DNA of 64,000 nt, from the NCBI GenBank assembly GCA_019055375.1, contig JAHQIW010001275.1:80995-144994 (forward strand), given 5' to 3'. This document shows positions 11,335 to 23,535 of the stretch, one piece after another. Each line of letters opens with the position of its first letter. Within the stretch, counting starts at the first letter, position 1. Source of the stretch: Parelaphostrongylus tenuis. Taxonomy: Eukaryota; Nematoda; Chromadorea; Rhabditida; Metastrongylidae. The notes under the pieces were generated by a model that did not search any database, was not told the origin of the DNA, and worked only from the letters and a program-made list of their open reading frames with translations. Both the position numbers and the translations under genes were made by a program.

Positions 11335-12370
11335 CCCCGCTGATTGTAGAAAGACTCGAGCGAGCGCCGATAAACCTTGCATTCTTTCCTATTGCGTGAA
11401 GGAGTGATCCAGTGCGTTTCCCTTGGCTTCTGAAGGGATAATATCTTTGTTCTAGATCTTTTTGTGAAAAATCAAACCAAATCTGATGGTGCTGCTGTTG
11501 TGCTTTTGATATTCTGAGGATTGGGGTTGTTAAGGGTCCTCGTTAATTGGCCACCTTCAAAACGAATTACATGTTTGTCTAACATGATTTTCTACAGCCT
11601 GGCTTACACAGCATAGTGCTCTGTTTTCTATCAATGGCGCAGATCAGGATTCGAATATTTTCCAATGTATGGGATGTGTTACTCTTAACATCATTATATC
11701 CGACGCATGTTCGGTACCGCTTTATGATCCTTCATCCTGCTCACGTAGCGACCAGGTTCTTCCAATGGATGTTGCAAGGATAATCGTTGACTTACAAATG
11801 TTGTTAAAAAGTCAGATGTTTTTTATTCTCTTCACTAGATCGTCTATGCACTCGATCGCCAACGCTCAGGCCATTAAGGCGTTCATCATGATGACTTCCC
11901 GAGCTAGATAGACGTTATGGGCATTCGAAGGTATGCATTGTTATACGTGAGTGTTGGGCGATGTTCATAAAGAGCATTGAAAAAATTGCTCCTTATGAAC
12001 ACCGTATTCGTAAAATTTATCTGTGACCAATCTTCATGCAAGCATTGTCAGTCGCCTAGCCATCGTTCTGCATGGCTAATGCTTGGTGTTATAGGAACGA
12101 CGTTATCAGCAAAACGAATATGGTGTGATTAATCGTCGACTTGTACTCTCCTATTTTCATATTCCAGTGTTCACATAGTGTTCTGGAAGGCTATTAATAA
12201 TTTGGCGAGAAGGTCTCTCCTTGTTGAAGCCCGTCTCATCACGTCGATGGTAATATCGTTACAGAATGGTGATAAGTTGATTGCAAATTGTATAGATAGC
12301 TTGGAAAAGAAGTCAAGTTGGCTAAAATTTTGAAATCAGATGACGAAGAGTTGCGGCCGAAAACTGTTAT
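11335..12370 (-). pseudogene. RTE family 1 reverse transcriptase remnant (right arm)
   Basis: Mirror of the left-arm RT remnant but with about 170 bp more. Minus-strand reading gives broken versions of the motif B flank (ITIDV), FAD(D/N)-type motif C, YLxRE.xMMN and the conserved C-terminal blocks, ending near 11340 with the CGATAGGT-type 3' end. Many frameshifts and stops. It is adjacent to, and on the opposite strand from, the endonuclease/linker remnant at 12630-13200. Confidence 0.65.
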
Positions 12371-12629
12371 GGATTACCTGCATTGAATAAATTCCACTTC
12401 GTCCGTTCAGGCAACACTGGCTGTTACCTGCAAGTATAAAGTTCTCACGTGCAGAGATAAGCAGACCGTACGATGGGTATAAAAAGTCGCAAGAAACCAA
12501 ACACTTCTCTCGGTCATCATTAGATATATTAATGTAAAGATCGTATTCAGTCGAAGTCCAAGTAGCGTAAAGTAAAATTGGTACTTACGATTTGAAATCA
12601 GGAGTGGAAATTCAGCGGCCGTCTGATTG

Positions 12630-13200
12630 TATTCATGACGACTATAATAGTCCATGGTAAATTGCAATCTCAGAGGCCCTAATCTTGAGGTAAACATTGG
12701 ATCTTCTAATGGAGAGTACCATAACATAATGGACGACGTCATAGTTAATCACGAGTTTTGCCTATCTAATGTCACTGTAGATCTAAAATTCCATACGAAT
12801 GCAGGTTATTGTCTTCTCCTCGAAGTTCCTATTTTCTGAGATAAGAAGAGGGAGTCGCTAGATTTTTGAAATGCTATTCAAGTCTTTAGTCCACCCTTGA
12901 CAAAGTTTGTTATTGACAATATCGAGGAAGAATACGACGCTCAGCAATATCTTTGCGTTTGCTCTACGAGGACATAGTGTCAAGATGTAGCCAAGAGATA
13001 TTTTTATCCAGAAGCAATTGAATTGATACATACGCCAATGTGGGATAACACGTGCCACAGGCAGGCGCTGATTGACTGAACTTGCAAAACGTTGCAGAGA
13101 AGTGATATTAGAAGATCCTCAGCAGAGAGGAGGAGAAGCTACTGCTATGACCGAGCCAGCAGAAGTTGGAAAAAGCATTCACGATGCCTACTGAAGCCTC
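12630..13200 (+). pseudogene. RTE family 1 endonuclease-linker remnant (right arm)
   Basis: An open stretch at 12654-12839 reads GEYHNIMDDVIVNHEFCL, then VDLKFHTNAGYCLLL. It matches the end of the apurinic endonuclease domain of RTE-type elements (pattern EIDHI.VN...L.DV..VP.F...SDHRLL), with the SDHR block degraded. Downstream (12900-13190) are broken remains of the basic linker that precedes the RT. Its strand is opposite to the RT remnant next to it. Confidence 0.6.
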
Positions 13201-14554
13201 GCCAATTGAGAAATTTGGACAACTATACTCTGAAGTCTATAAAAAATAGTTACAGCCTCTAGAATATCTTTTTAAGAATCAAAAAAGAATTTTACCGTCT
13301 CATCACTTTGTTTCCCAATGTTCGACATATCACTTTCCCAGTGAAATCTGTGATTCACATTGTTTTTTCAAGTCAAGGACTCTAATCATCTCACAACTAA
13401 CAGTTCAGTGGTCTCTCGACAGTTGAATCCCTGAAATCCTGGCCTGCCATTTTACTTGATCAGCGGATTCAGAGTAGAAGTGCATATGGGATCGAAGAAT
13501 TTGGCCTTTGATGAGAAAGGAATTATCTGCTGTGCTTACGGTAACCATTTTCTACCACTTCACTTACTAAGCTTTAGATTTACTATCCTCCTTTCAAATT
13601 TTGGTGGTTGGTTAAGTCGCCTCTTTGTTAGTAAAGCACACGCAATAATTTTTGTGTGACTGACTCCTTAAGTTCAACAGCTCGCAATTGATTTCGATGG
13701 CTATTTTTGTTCCAGCCGTGTGTCATTCCGTGGCAAGTACCCATAGGACATTGCTTGATGTCCAACATTTTTGTAAGCAACTTGGACGCCTGATCTTATG
13801 CTTGCAGTTTTTATGTGCATAGCTGCAATTCAAGTCTACAAGTGTTCCCCCTGAACCCCTCAGAGGCCCCGAAATGTTTCTTTTGCGAGAAGTTAGAAAA
13901 CAGTGTGTTGGAAACCGACTTTACTGAAACTCCCTATGACACTTAACCATATTTTCTTTATTTATCAAGACCGTAGCGCGATGTTTTGAATGAAATAATC
14001 ATTTGGCGAACGTTTACTTTTTCTAGAGCCGATGTTTCACCTGGATGGTCTACTGTTGTTCGTCCTCATTGTGGATTTTCGCCTTCGTCTGGTTCAAAAA
14101 ACCTTCCTCGATAGAGCACCACTTGAATGAAGAACCTCACTCGGCGAGATCCACACATACAGGTAAAGTGTAATATTCCAATTTGCTAATCTTTCGTTGA
14201 AAGCGATTTGTTATCATCGAGCAATCTATTCTCGGAGAAGATTCCACTCGAACGAAATAAAGGCGGAAATCCACAACAAGAACGAACGGCAGTGGACGAC
14301 CGATTTGCATCGACTTTCAATAAAGAAAGCGTCAAAATGTTAGTAGAATAAAGTTCTTATTAACAGCTTCGTGCTACAATTTATTAAAAAAGAAAAAATC
14401 TGAAAGTTAGTATTCATATATCGACTACTACTAGATTTCTGATCCGTTAAATATACTTCCATCTCGCTCAGACCGCCGAGCCACCAATCTCATTGAGAAA
14501 AATGAGTACGTAAATAACGAATGTTCGAGGCTGTGGACAAATGTCTCCTAAGCG

Positions 14555-16555
14555 ATGACAGTAGAAACTGGAGCCCCTCTCTTAACACGAAATGAAGTAA
14601 ATCACATCAATGAACGCACGTAATGTTGATTACCAACATTTTTTGCACACATTTTAAGTTGTGATATCGTCAACGACTAAGAATTTGATTACATGTATGT
14701 AACTCTTTTGTAAATCCCTTTTCTCATGAGAAGAGAAGTAGGAGGAGGTGTCCGGGCGGTGCTGCTTGGTGCAGGATTGATACCCCTCCAACACTCTTCG
14801 GCAATAAGTCAAAAAACAGCCTACGCGGCACCACAGTTTGGCATTTCTCGATTTTTTAAGGAAATTTAACAGACTAGTATCCTACAACATTCATAAAGAA
14901 GACGAAATCTTCAAACAAGCGTTGATAGGGAAGAGGTGAATCGAATGTTAGAATCTCATATTCTGACATTTGAATGTGAAGAGGGTCGTGTAAAATGAAG
15001 TTTGGAAATTTTCTAATATCCATATGATTAGCTCAAGTTTTGCGCTTTACAGCATAATGCCGTGAATCCAACCTGTAATAGAGAGCGCTTCATGTATCGC
15101 CAAGTGATGAGAATACCTTTAATAGTTTGGCTCGCCCTATACAGATTTACATTCGATTAGCAACTGATTTGACGCGTCTACCAAAAGCGATTTTACTAGA
15201 CCTTGGCATGAATGATCAATTCCCTGCATTATTTTGCTAATCCAGTGATTTTAATAAGTCTCACCACGCTAATATTTCGGTGTCTTCGCCTTTTTCAGAG
15301 CAGCATCGATCCACGTCCACAGATGATCGCTCTTGTGACGTGGATGGTGTTGTCACGTTAAATTGAATCCAGTGAATGGAAGGAGGGCATAATCTATACT
15401 CTAGAATTGACTCGAAGGAGACAGACGAAGTAGTGAAATTCATCTTCACAAAAGCCCATCATTTTGGGAAAACAAGTAGAAAAGTTAGTTCAATAACTAT
15501 TATCAATTTTGATTGTGTTCAAATTAGTGCTATTATGATGGTGTGCATAACACTTCAAAAAAAATTCCTTGTAATTTCCTCGAAACTGTTTGTTTTTTTT
15601 TTGGAAAATGGTAAACACGGGTTGCCTTTTCAATGACTTTTAAATTTCCGCCCAAGGATCTTTCACACGAATGGACAACATTGAAGACGCACCAGTCTTC
15701 AGCTGGATTATGAAAAGCACTTTGACACAGGCTTGGTTCGTAACCAAACACTAGATTTACCCGGCTTGGCTGAAATTACATTAGGAACGAACCCACACAA
15801 CCTTAGCTTTTAACATCAAAGCAATTGGGAAAGATTCTATTTCTCATTAGTTGACGGGGTTTACTTGGAAGTGGTTTTAATCAATCTTCTAAGCTATGCA
15901 GTCCATATGAACATAAGGGGAATAGTGGAATTTCCACTCATTAAGGCAAGTCAAGAAAAATCCTTCCAAGCAGGGTATATTAAATTTTCTCCTGTCTAAA
16001 CCGCCTATGACGAATAGGAAGAAGTGACAGTGCTGCAGAATAATTGGCTAAATCAGAAGCATAAGTGGACCTAAATGATGCTGACTGAGTAGTCCGGTGC
16101 TGTAACAGATCGGAGTCGTAGCACTTTCGTAACGCTTCAGATGAATTGCGAGGCAACGTGCGATTTCGCCATAGCTTCTCCTAGTACTTACAAAGCGACT
16201 GTGTACAAAGTGAGCAAACTCTATCCAACGCAAAAAATCTCGTAACTTGATTTCTATAATACTGAAAATTCCCAAACTTAGCAAACTTTCAACTGAGCAA
16301 AGTGCTTGATTTCTCTAAAAGTCCTCATTCATGTGAATTTGGAAAGAACATGAATACTCAAATCATTACTTCAGTTTTATCAAAATGAGTACTGTCTGAG
16401 AAGTGGCTGTTCTTGGTCAGTGGTCAGTGGCTAAAGTTCAATTTCATGTAGAGTTTATAAGCAGAAACAGAGAGAACATTGTAAGACTTTCAAAGAGAAA
16501 GAATTCACGTAAAAGAATGAAGAAAGTTAACATTTGTTCCAAGCCAACATATGTT
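14555..16555. other. No recognised gene
   Basis: Unique AT-rich sequence outside the right arm. An open stretch near 15290-15420 follows a TTTTTCAG acceptor-like site but has no partner exon or recognisable motif. No RNA gene was seen. Confidence 0.3.
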
Positions 16556-16700
16556 GAGGGCTGAACAGCGCAGTGGTTAGATGATGCGTAAATTGCGGAG
16601 AAAGATGGTGAACAAACCGCTAGGGCGATCGCCTGTTCAACACTCTCATAATCAATCAACGAAAGCCTTAGAGAACATTTTAATCCAACTCCTCCGGATT
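16556..16700 (+). repeat. SINE-like family C copy
   Basis: A-box-like AACAGCGCAGTGGTTAGATG begins the element. The segment CTCATAATCAATCAACGAAAG near 16645 aligns with TCACAATCAATCGACCTAAAG at 34374-34394, behind the related head TTTAGCGCAATGACTAG. Two divergent copies of the same small element are inferred; borders are approximate. Confidence 0.5.
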
Positions 16701-16959
16701 TCTAATTCTTGACCAGTTCTCCGCAAAAATCGTGAAGAACACGAAATCATCAAGCAGCAACCGTGAAATGTTTGAAGTGCCTTGTGAAGCGCTAATGCGA
16801 GAACATGGAACAAATGCAGAAAGTGTTGAAATTCTGGCAGTAAATTTTGATAACGGATCATGTAAAATGAATATATATAGTGATGATTCGCCGCGTTTTG
16901 TACAGCATGACCAACAACTTCCATGATAGCCGCTTGCTTGAATGTTTAGTTGATACATC

Positions 16960-18850
16960 CTGAAATATCGTGCAAATCACCCGATTGCTCTCGCCCACTC
17001 CTTCATTCAATTAGTTAATTTCAGTCATTAAGAAACGACGTGTAGCACTTTAATAGCTATTGTTTGAAGATATTTCGCACTGGATAAAACTTTTCTCTGA
17101 GACAGTTGGTAATCACTCGGAAGCTTGGATAGATCCCTGCTATTTCAACAATATACTTTTTTTAGGCCCTCCTATTACGTTGTTTTTTACGACGTTGTAG
17201 TAGCGAAAATATAATTATGTTTCACACTCAGTTGATTAATTTGCTTGGCTGGGCCATGTATGCGGCTCTTCGAACTCTTATAAGTCATTTGATAACCCAA
17301 ATTTCGAGAATATCAATGATGTAATTGGTTTTCTAAAAAGCTATCATAGAACGCTTCAAAAGCGAAAAGAAGATTGCATTTCACGCCTTAGATGTTCCCC
17401 TGTCGCATGAATGTCAAAATAGGTTTATAGGTAACAATAGGTAAACTTTATAGGTCAGAAGCCACAGAAAGGAAGAAATAGTTTGAAAGAATCTCTTATA
17501 AAGGTACTTTCTATATAAACAACGAGTACTTGTCCTCAAAAACTCCTTTTTTTAACGACAGTATCACATCCCTGTGAAAAAACGTACTTCTAACCCTAGT
17601 TGTACATTTCTACCGTCTGTCTTCAGAGAGCGTAGTTTGAAAGCACATTTTCTATAACTAAACACTTTCTAACAGCGGTTTAAAAGGAGGTCACCGTAGT
17701 TTGTAATTGGAGTAAAAGTAACAAGAGCGCGCTTTTGTCACTATACAGAGTACTTCTTTGGGAAAAACACATATGTCTGACCAATAGTTCGCAAAGTGCC
17801 AATGTTCCAAACCTTATACTCAGAATATTTATTCAACAGCCAACAACTTATAAAATCAACATCGAACGGCAACATTTATCCGGCAAATCAGCACACTTTC
17901 ATAGTAAAACGACATCCTTGGAAAATGTTATTCGTTCTTATGGCCGCAGATATGTTCTTCAATCAGCTCTTAATTATAGGGCATGCGCAGTTGATAGAAG
18001 TCGACTGGTTTCTGTACCTGAGCCTTACATTTATCTAAATACCTTCAATCGCCATTGAAGAAGAGAATAGAACTACAGGTGATGACACCTTCTACGACTA
18101 CCCACCGACTATCTCTCCATAGGTGCTCTATTGATAAGATTGAACACATTACAGCACAGTATTGGCTGGAGTTTTGAAGGTTCCCTATTTCTTGAAGCTC
18201 ACGAAGGTCAAACAGAATCATAACTCCCTCTGTGGGCCACTTCCGAAGACGGTGATCTCCGAGCGACAACAATGAACAAAAGAAAAATGTGAAGTACCTA
18301 CATGTTTCTGCAACAATGCGTGTGGTTTTCGCGCAAAGTTCTTCTCTAACGCGGAAGCACTTGACTCCTCTTTATATATGTGAACTTTACAAATTTCGTG
18401 AAAATTCGTGAAAATCAACAAAGTATATATCTACACACTGGAATTATTTTGAAAAACTGGAACTTGAGGGAAGTATACGCAATCACCTTGAGAATAATCA
18501 TCTAAAAATTGCGTAAAGCATGAAAATTCAATAGGCATGTCTAGTGACAAAAGTTAGAAAGCCAAATAATGTTCATATCAAAGTATCAGTAGCTATATAG
18601 AAAACAAATACTTATTGAAGAATAGGCAATTATATGCTCAATAGTTTTATTTAGATCCCAAGCCTGAAGTACATTAATAATTCAAAAATTACTTACTTGT
18701 CATTGAACTGTTGTCGTGCATTATGATTGACAAACTGCTCATCGTTTTCTAATTTTCATTTACTACGATAATTTTTATTCATTGCACACAATGAGAAATT
18801 CCAAAACTTACTTGTTACTGTAGCTCATGGTGGTGGGTTACTTCGACAGC
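16960..18850. other. No recognised gene; one protein-like open stretch
   Basis: In the frame starting at 17796 the + strand reads an 80-residue stretch with a hydrophobic second half (PWKMLFVLMAADMFFNQ, then FLYLSLTFI) and a TAA at about 18039. It stays open after that stop to about 18110 with an acidic tail (IEEENRTTGDDTFYDYPP). That pattern could be a membrane-protein exon with one nonsense change or a read of chance composition. No splice partners were found and the family is not recognised. The segment 17160-17340 weakly resembles 34600-34860 and appears repetitive. Confidence 0.25.
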
Positions 18851-18854
18851 GGTG

Positions 18855-20340
18855 TCATACACGAGGCCCATTCCTTAAATCCAGAATAGTTGCCATCTGC
18901 GGATGCAGGTGATTGACGTTATCCAAAAACATGTCTGCCCATCGCTTGGGTCGTCTTCTAAGAGCGGTGGCTTCTTTGAGAAGCCCGAATGCGGCCATGC
19001 TGCTCTCTTTCTTTTGTCTTTTCGTACCTCATGTTCTTCGCTATATTCATTGATCACCTAATGCAGTAGTATGAGGTGGTCTTCCTGATAAAAACCATCC
19101 AAGCAGATTTGCTCACCTTCCTACAATGGATTATTCATGAACTAAGTCTTTGTCTTGTACATGCGTAGCCCAACCTTTTTCCGCTTCGTTTAGTTCCTTG
19201 AGCATCGTCTCTGCTTCACTAGTACTTTCGAAAAGACGAAGATGTCGCTACCAAACGAAGGCTTGATAGGAATCTCCATCAATGCGTGTGTCCTTCTTGT
19301 TCCAATCAAACGGCTTCATTATATACTGCAGTGTGGAGAAGAACAGCATAAGCGATATGGCTTCGCCTTGCCTAACCCCCTTCTCAGTGCACATGATGAG
19401 ACGTCGATGGATGAGCTGCCTTTTCGTGCTACAGTTCCAATTGCAGCCTGCTAATGATCGTATATAGGACGCGTCGACGAGCGCTGATAGAATTGCATTC
19501 GTTTCAAAATTGTCAAACGCTTTCTCATAGTCGATAAAGCTTAGAACAAGGAGCGTACGGTATTCGCGATAAGCTTCAATAACCAGTGACGCGGTTTGGA
19601 TGTTACTCATACACCAAAATTACTTGCAGAATTCTGCTTATTTAATTGGCTGTACCTTATCTGAGATATGTAATATGCTCAACAGCATGGTCTTCGTGAA
19701 GAGCTCGTAGAGTACACTCAACAAGCAGATATCCTTGTGCCACCTTCATATAAGATGTCTGTGCGCGATATTCTCCACTGATCTGGACTTTTTCCTTAAT
19801 ATGCTGCCATATGTCTTGTGGGAAGTGCATGCAGATTGTGGCCACCAACTTTAACAAAATAGATAGTGATATTTCAGGCCCTGGAGTGTCTCATGCTTTT
19901 GATCAGAACTGAAATGTCAGAAGTCATGAATTGGATAATTTCTTACCAGTAAGGATTTCAGAGTCCGAGACGGGAGTTGTAGCAAGGAAAAGATTGGTAT
20001 AAAACTTTTCCGCTAAAGATTCCATGTTATGGCGGGATGTAGTAATAATCCCATTTCCATCCATCAAGACGGATAGCGAGACACGATAGTTGCAGAGATC
20101 TCGACGGCGTTTTTTCAGACTAGGCACTTTTGTGCTACTACTAATACCATGTTCTGTTTGTATTGTACCGAAATAGACCGTCCTGCAAGGATCTTCCACA
20201 GCTGACAATGACTATCAGCCTAGTTAATAGCGTTGCAGAAGTATCAAGCCTCAGTTCTCTTCTCTTTTCGAGTAACTTCCTGGGAAGAGAATGAAAAGGA
20301 AGAGAAAAAAGAAAAGGGAACCTCCAAAAATAAGACATTT
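18855..20340 (-). mobile_element. RTE-like family 2 remnant
   Basis: Minus-strand reading, high to low coordinate, gives the linker (KKRRRDLCNYRVSL, MESLAEKFYTNLF, TPVSDSEI at 20150-19930) and the RT core with motif A FIDYEKAFDNFETNA and motif B GVRQGEAIS at 19540-19360. C-terminal fragments follow (AAFGLLKEAT, then RWADMFLDNV at 18990-18900). The FIDYEKAFD form of motif A separates it from family 1 ([10 protein letters not shown]). The RT core is interrupted by stops and frameshifts and the catalytic FADD block is not recognisable. The 5' endonuclease was not found. Confidence 0.75.
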
Positions 20341-22029
20341 ATAATTCATAGATCACAGCAATTGAGTGAATACCAAATGCACTTTGAATCCACAGTAAAC
20401 CAGCTCTTTTTACGTATGAAACGTCTCTTGAATCAAAAACATAAGAGTGAGTAGAGGACATCGTGTTGAATCAAAGCAATACAAGAAACCCAAAAGTTCT
20501 TAAAGGACGGAAAGGAAAACCCTATTTGAGCAATGAAAATCGTGCACCACTGCGCTCATCGATTTCTATAGCTTTCCATTATGGGTTGATGATGTTCGCA
20601 CCTCCGAAATGATTTACCGCCTCATCGTAGCTGTAAGGTGTTTCCGGAAGTCAGACTGCGAAGTACAGCAGGGGAGGGTTTCAACCGCCACCAGAGCCAC
20701 TCAAGGTGAGAAGAAGTCTGACGCTTCCATTCAAAAAACCCAGCAGAGAGTAAAACGTACCAGGATTGACTGCCGCTTTGGTAGCTCGTTCAAATGCAAA
20801 ATGGTGATCTCCCTTTGATCCACTATTATCGGCGTCTGCTCTGTGGCGACGACCTGAGAAGCCTCGGCTAGACTTCCTTTTACTTACTAGGCACTTCAGG
20901 GAACAGAACGGTTACAGCTAAACCAGCACAGCCTCCCTATGTTAGGGCTTGGAATATCAATGGAGACGAACCGTTCAGATATCTAAGCAAACATTATATA
21001 TATTAAAAAAGCACATAAGTGACATCGACCATATGAGAAGTTCGACTAACATCAAGAAACGCGCTCTGAAACTGCGTGAGAGAAACAGCGGAGCAGATCT
21101 AAGACTCCATTGGTAGTCTGAAATACAAAGTAAAAACAATTGTTCAATCTTTTTAATATCCCGAAATCAATGTCCTTGAAGCACTTCTTCAACCATTTCT
21201 GTTCTTGTATCCACTATACGTACGTCTTAGGAATTGCATGTTCTTTCGGCTAGTGATGAAGGACTTTTGATCCTTGTATGATTCTCGCTGAAGGCTGGGC
21301 AAAACGATTCTTCTTCTAATCTTGAGACAATATCCAACTATGTTAGGGAGCTCCCAAATCGCGACCACCAAAATCTATGCCTTTGTGAATTAGGAATTCA
21401 CTCAGGTCTCCAGAGGGTTAACACCTCGAGTCATCAAAAATAATGAATGATCTCTCCAAAGCGTTCAGAGACGGATGAACAATGATCACAAACGGAGCAC
21501 TATAATGACCAAGAAACGCTTGAGCCGTTCGATTTCAGACTGAAAAGTAGATATTTTGAAACAGGGCAAATGAACTGATAAGTTCATACTACTTCATGCA
21601 TGCTCAGTTTGCAAAATTGCAAATGTCCAGAGTTTGAAGTCATGTAATACAGCATTTTCTACACCGGTGGGAGTCAACTTATGAAGGATAAGAACGCCAG
21701 TGGAGAGTTGTGGTCCCATCAATTTTTCTGATGCCTGAGCCGAAACCTGAGCCCCAGAATGTTTTCAAAACTCTTATTCAAAGATTTCAGTTGATAAAAT
21801 ACTTCGGAAACTGAGGGACCACGGCTCTCTTCAAGGACAGATAAATTACCTTGTCGAATGTATCCAGGCCCTGAGCCGAAAAAGCGAAGACTGGAGCAGC
21901 GAAGGCGGTGGAGATCAAAGTGAAGGGTGACGATGGTGTGGAGATTGATATCGATATTTGAGGGGCTTTGAATCGAAGGATACGACGAAATGTACGATGC
22001 TAGAAGAACAGGAATCCGCTAGAATAAGC
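20341..22029. other. No recognised gene
   Basis: No splice-consistent exon chain, RNA gene or repeat family recognised on either strand. Short open stretches only. Confidence 0.3.
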
Positions 22030-22112
22030 AAAGGCCGAAACACGTGTATCGGGCTGTACAAATGCTCATAACGAACCACATAACATGTCGGCTCAAGTAG
22101 TAATTATCGAAC
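22030..22112 (-). repeat. R1 repeat fragment
   Basis: CCGAAACACGTGTATCGGGC, then AACATGTCGGCTCAAGTA, is the R1 core in reverse orientation, as at 6650-6715 and 28525-28590. Only one side of the palindrome is present. Confidence 0.7.
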
Positions 22113-22571
22113 AAAACTCTTTTATACCCAAATATGTCAGCAGTGTGCAGAACATGCGATCCCGGACGCAACTAAACCCTCACCCACTCCGGGGGAAGAG
22201 AAAGGAGGAGGGCGTTCTACCACTGCATCGCCGAGGCCATCGCCCCGCTAGCGCTCTTTCATCGTGCAAATCTATCAAATTTACCAACCAATTATCTGTT
22301 TTAATCTCTTTCGTGCCTTTTCGTCAACAGTCTATCACTTCAGTCCACTGCAGGATACTCACAACGTTACAGGCTGGTACAAATCTATAAAATAATCACA
22401 ACTATTGAGGGATTCTGGAACGGACATATGTACATGCGGACGGATTTCTACTACTTTATAGAAACTGATTTGCAGCAAATATCGGCGCGATCAAGCAATG
22501 TATTATGCTGGTGCAAAAGTAACTGCACTTTGCGTTCAGTTCAAATGGGCCGTTTCATATTGCAATGCAAA

Positions 22572-22870
22572 CTAAGAGCTCGAGTAGCGCAGTGGTTAGA
22601 GGTGTTTTGCGACACGTAGGTTGTCAAATAATCGATAGCCGATGGTTCGATCGACCGCTCAATGTCTACCACGCCTTCGATCACTCCGAGGTCGGTGAAT
22701 TGGCATCAGACTCGTTTGGGAAGGTAGCAGCACTGACTTGATGCACCGACAGATCATCGCGTGTTCCCAAGAATGCACTCAAGCACCTCCAACGATGCTA
22801 GGAGTGAAATCGAATGCATGGCGTATCCCTCATGGAGTAGTCAACGCCGAGAGCTTCTTATTTCAGATGT
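22572..22870 (+). repeat. SINE-like family B copy
   Basis: The head has an A-box-like GAGTAGCGCAGTGGTTAGAG and a B-box-like GATGGTTCGATCGACC about 60 nt later, as expected for a tRNA-derived element with a long variable arm. The body (TGCACTCAAGCACCTCCAACG, then GAATGCATGGCGTATCC) aligns with 41540-41610. Borders are estimated. Confidence 0.55.
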
Positions 22871-22989
22871 TCTTATTCAAACCTCATTTCAATGCCCATT
22901 TCTCGCTCTATGTTTTATTTTCAATGGCGTTTTACTTACAAATTCATTCTATACTTATTTCAGACCATGGAAAGGTTGGTGGCTGATAC

Positions 22990-23305
22990 AAATATGTTTG
23001 CGATTTCTGACCGTGAGTTCAAAATGATCTTAAATCAGCGAAAATAACTCCCAACATCAACAGTGTATTTGGCCCAGAAATTGCTAACGAATCCGCAGTT
23101 CAGTAGTGGCTCAAGAAGTTCTGTTAAAGAGACGATAACACTGAAGATGAAAAGCGTAGTGACCGGCCACGGGAAGCTGACAACGGCCAAGAAAAAAAAA
23201 CTGAAGGCTAATGATCGAAGCTTTGAATTATACGAGACGCTGCAGGAGAACTTAGCGCCGACCATTCTATGCTTTCGCCATTTACCAAATGTAAAGTTAG
23301 GTTAA
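22990..23305 (+). pseudogene. mariner transposase N-terminal remnant
   Basis: With one frameshift the + strand reads REFKM..., then NINSVFGPEIANESAVQ, a stop, WLKKFC, DDNTEDEKRSDRPREADN and a later 'AGELSADHS' block. This is the mariner helix-turn-helix domain pattern (NIN..FG...N...VQRWF.KF...D..LED..R.GRP...D). At least two in-frame stops and no catalytic domain. It is a different subfamily copy from the ones at 35184-35701 and 58040-58355. Confidence 0.65.
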
Positions 23306-23467
23306 GTTGAAGACATAAAAGTAATTGCTATCTTAGATCTTACTAGCCCACAACTACTTTTACACCACCTAATAATTCTTAAAGTTGTTCAGTTTGCAAT
23401 AAATTAATATACTTTCTAGAAATAGAGATGGATCTACATCTGGAAAACTTTTCTAATTGGTAATCAT

Positions 23468-23502
23468 GGTCGGGCAATGGTCGGGCAAATGGTCGGGCAA
23501 AT
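23468..23502 (+). repeat. Short tandem repeat, three TGGTCGGGCAA units
   Basis: Three near-perfect 11-12 nt units (TGGTCGGGCAA with 0 or 1 extra A). The same word occurs once in the right palindrome arm at 11115-11125, just before the SINE A head. Confidence 0.7.
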
Positions 23503-23535
23503 AAGCACAAAAAAGCTTGAATTACATCGTTCAGG

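Larger units (their letters stand above)
10137..14554 (-). repeat. Right arm of the 14.2-kb palindrome
   Basis: Inverted copy of 317-4545. It keeps a segment of about 170 bp (about 12200-12370) missing on the left, and that segment encodes a recognisable piece of RT motif B surroundings (reverse strand 'ITIDV'). The right arm therefore carries the ancestral state and the left arm a later deletion. The inner end contains CGAGACGCGCCGAAACGTTT, which looks like the end of a second retroelement family. The same motif is in the left arm near 4300. Confidence 0.9.

Noticed and set aside
10952..14554. Arm conserved reading frames as duplicated genes
   Set aside because: Reading frames common to both arms lie in RTE remnants or in their antisense; no leader, splice chain or selection signal.
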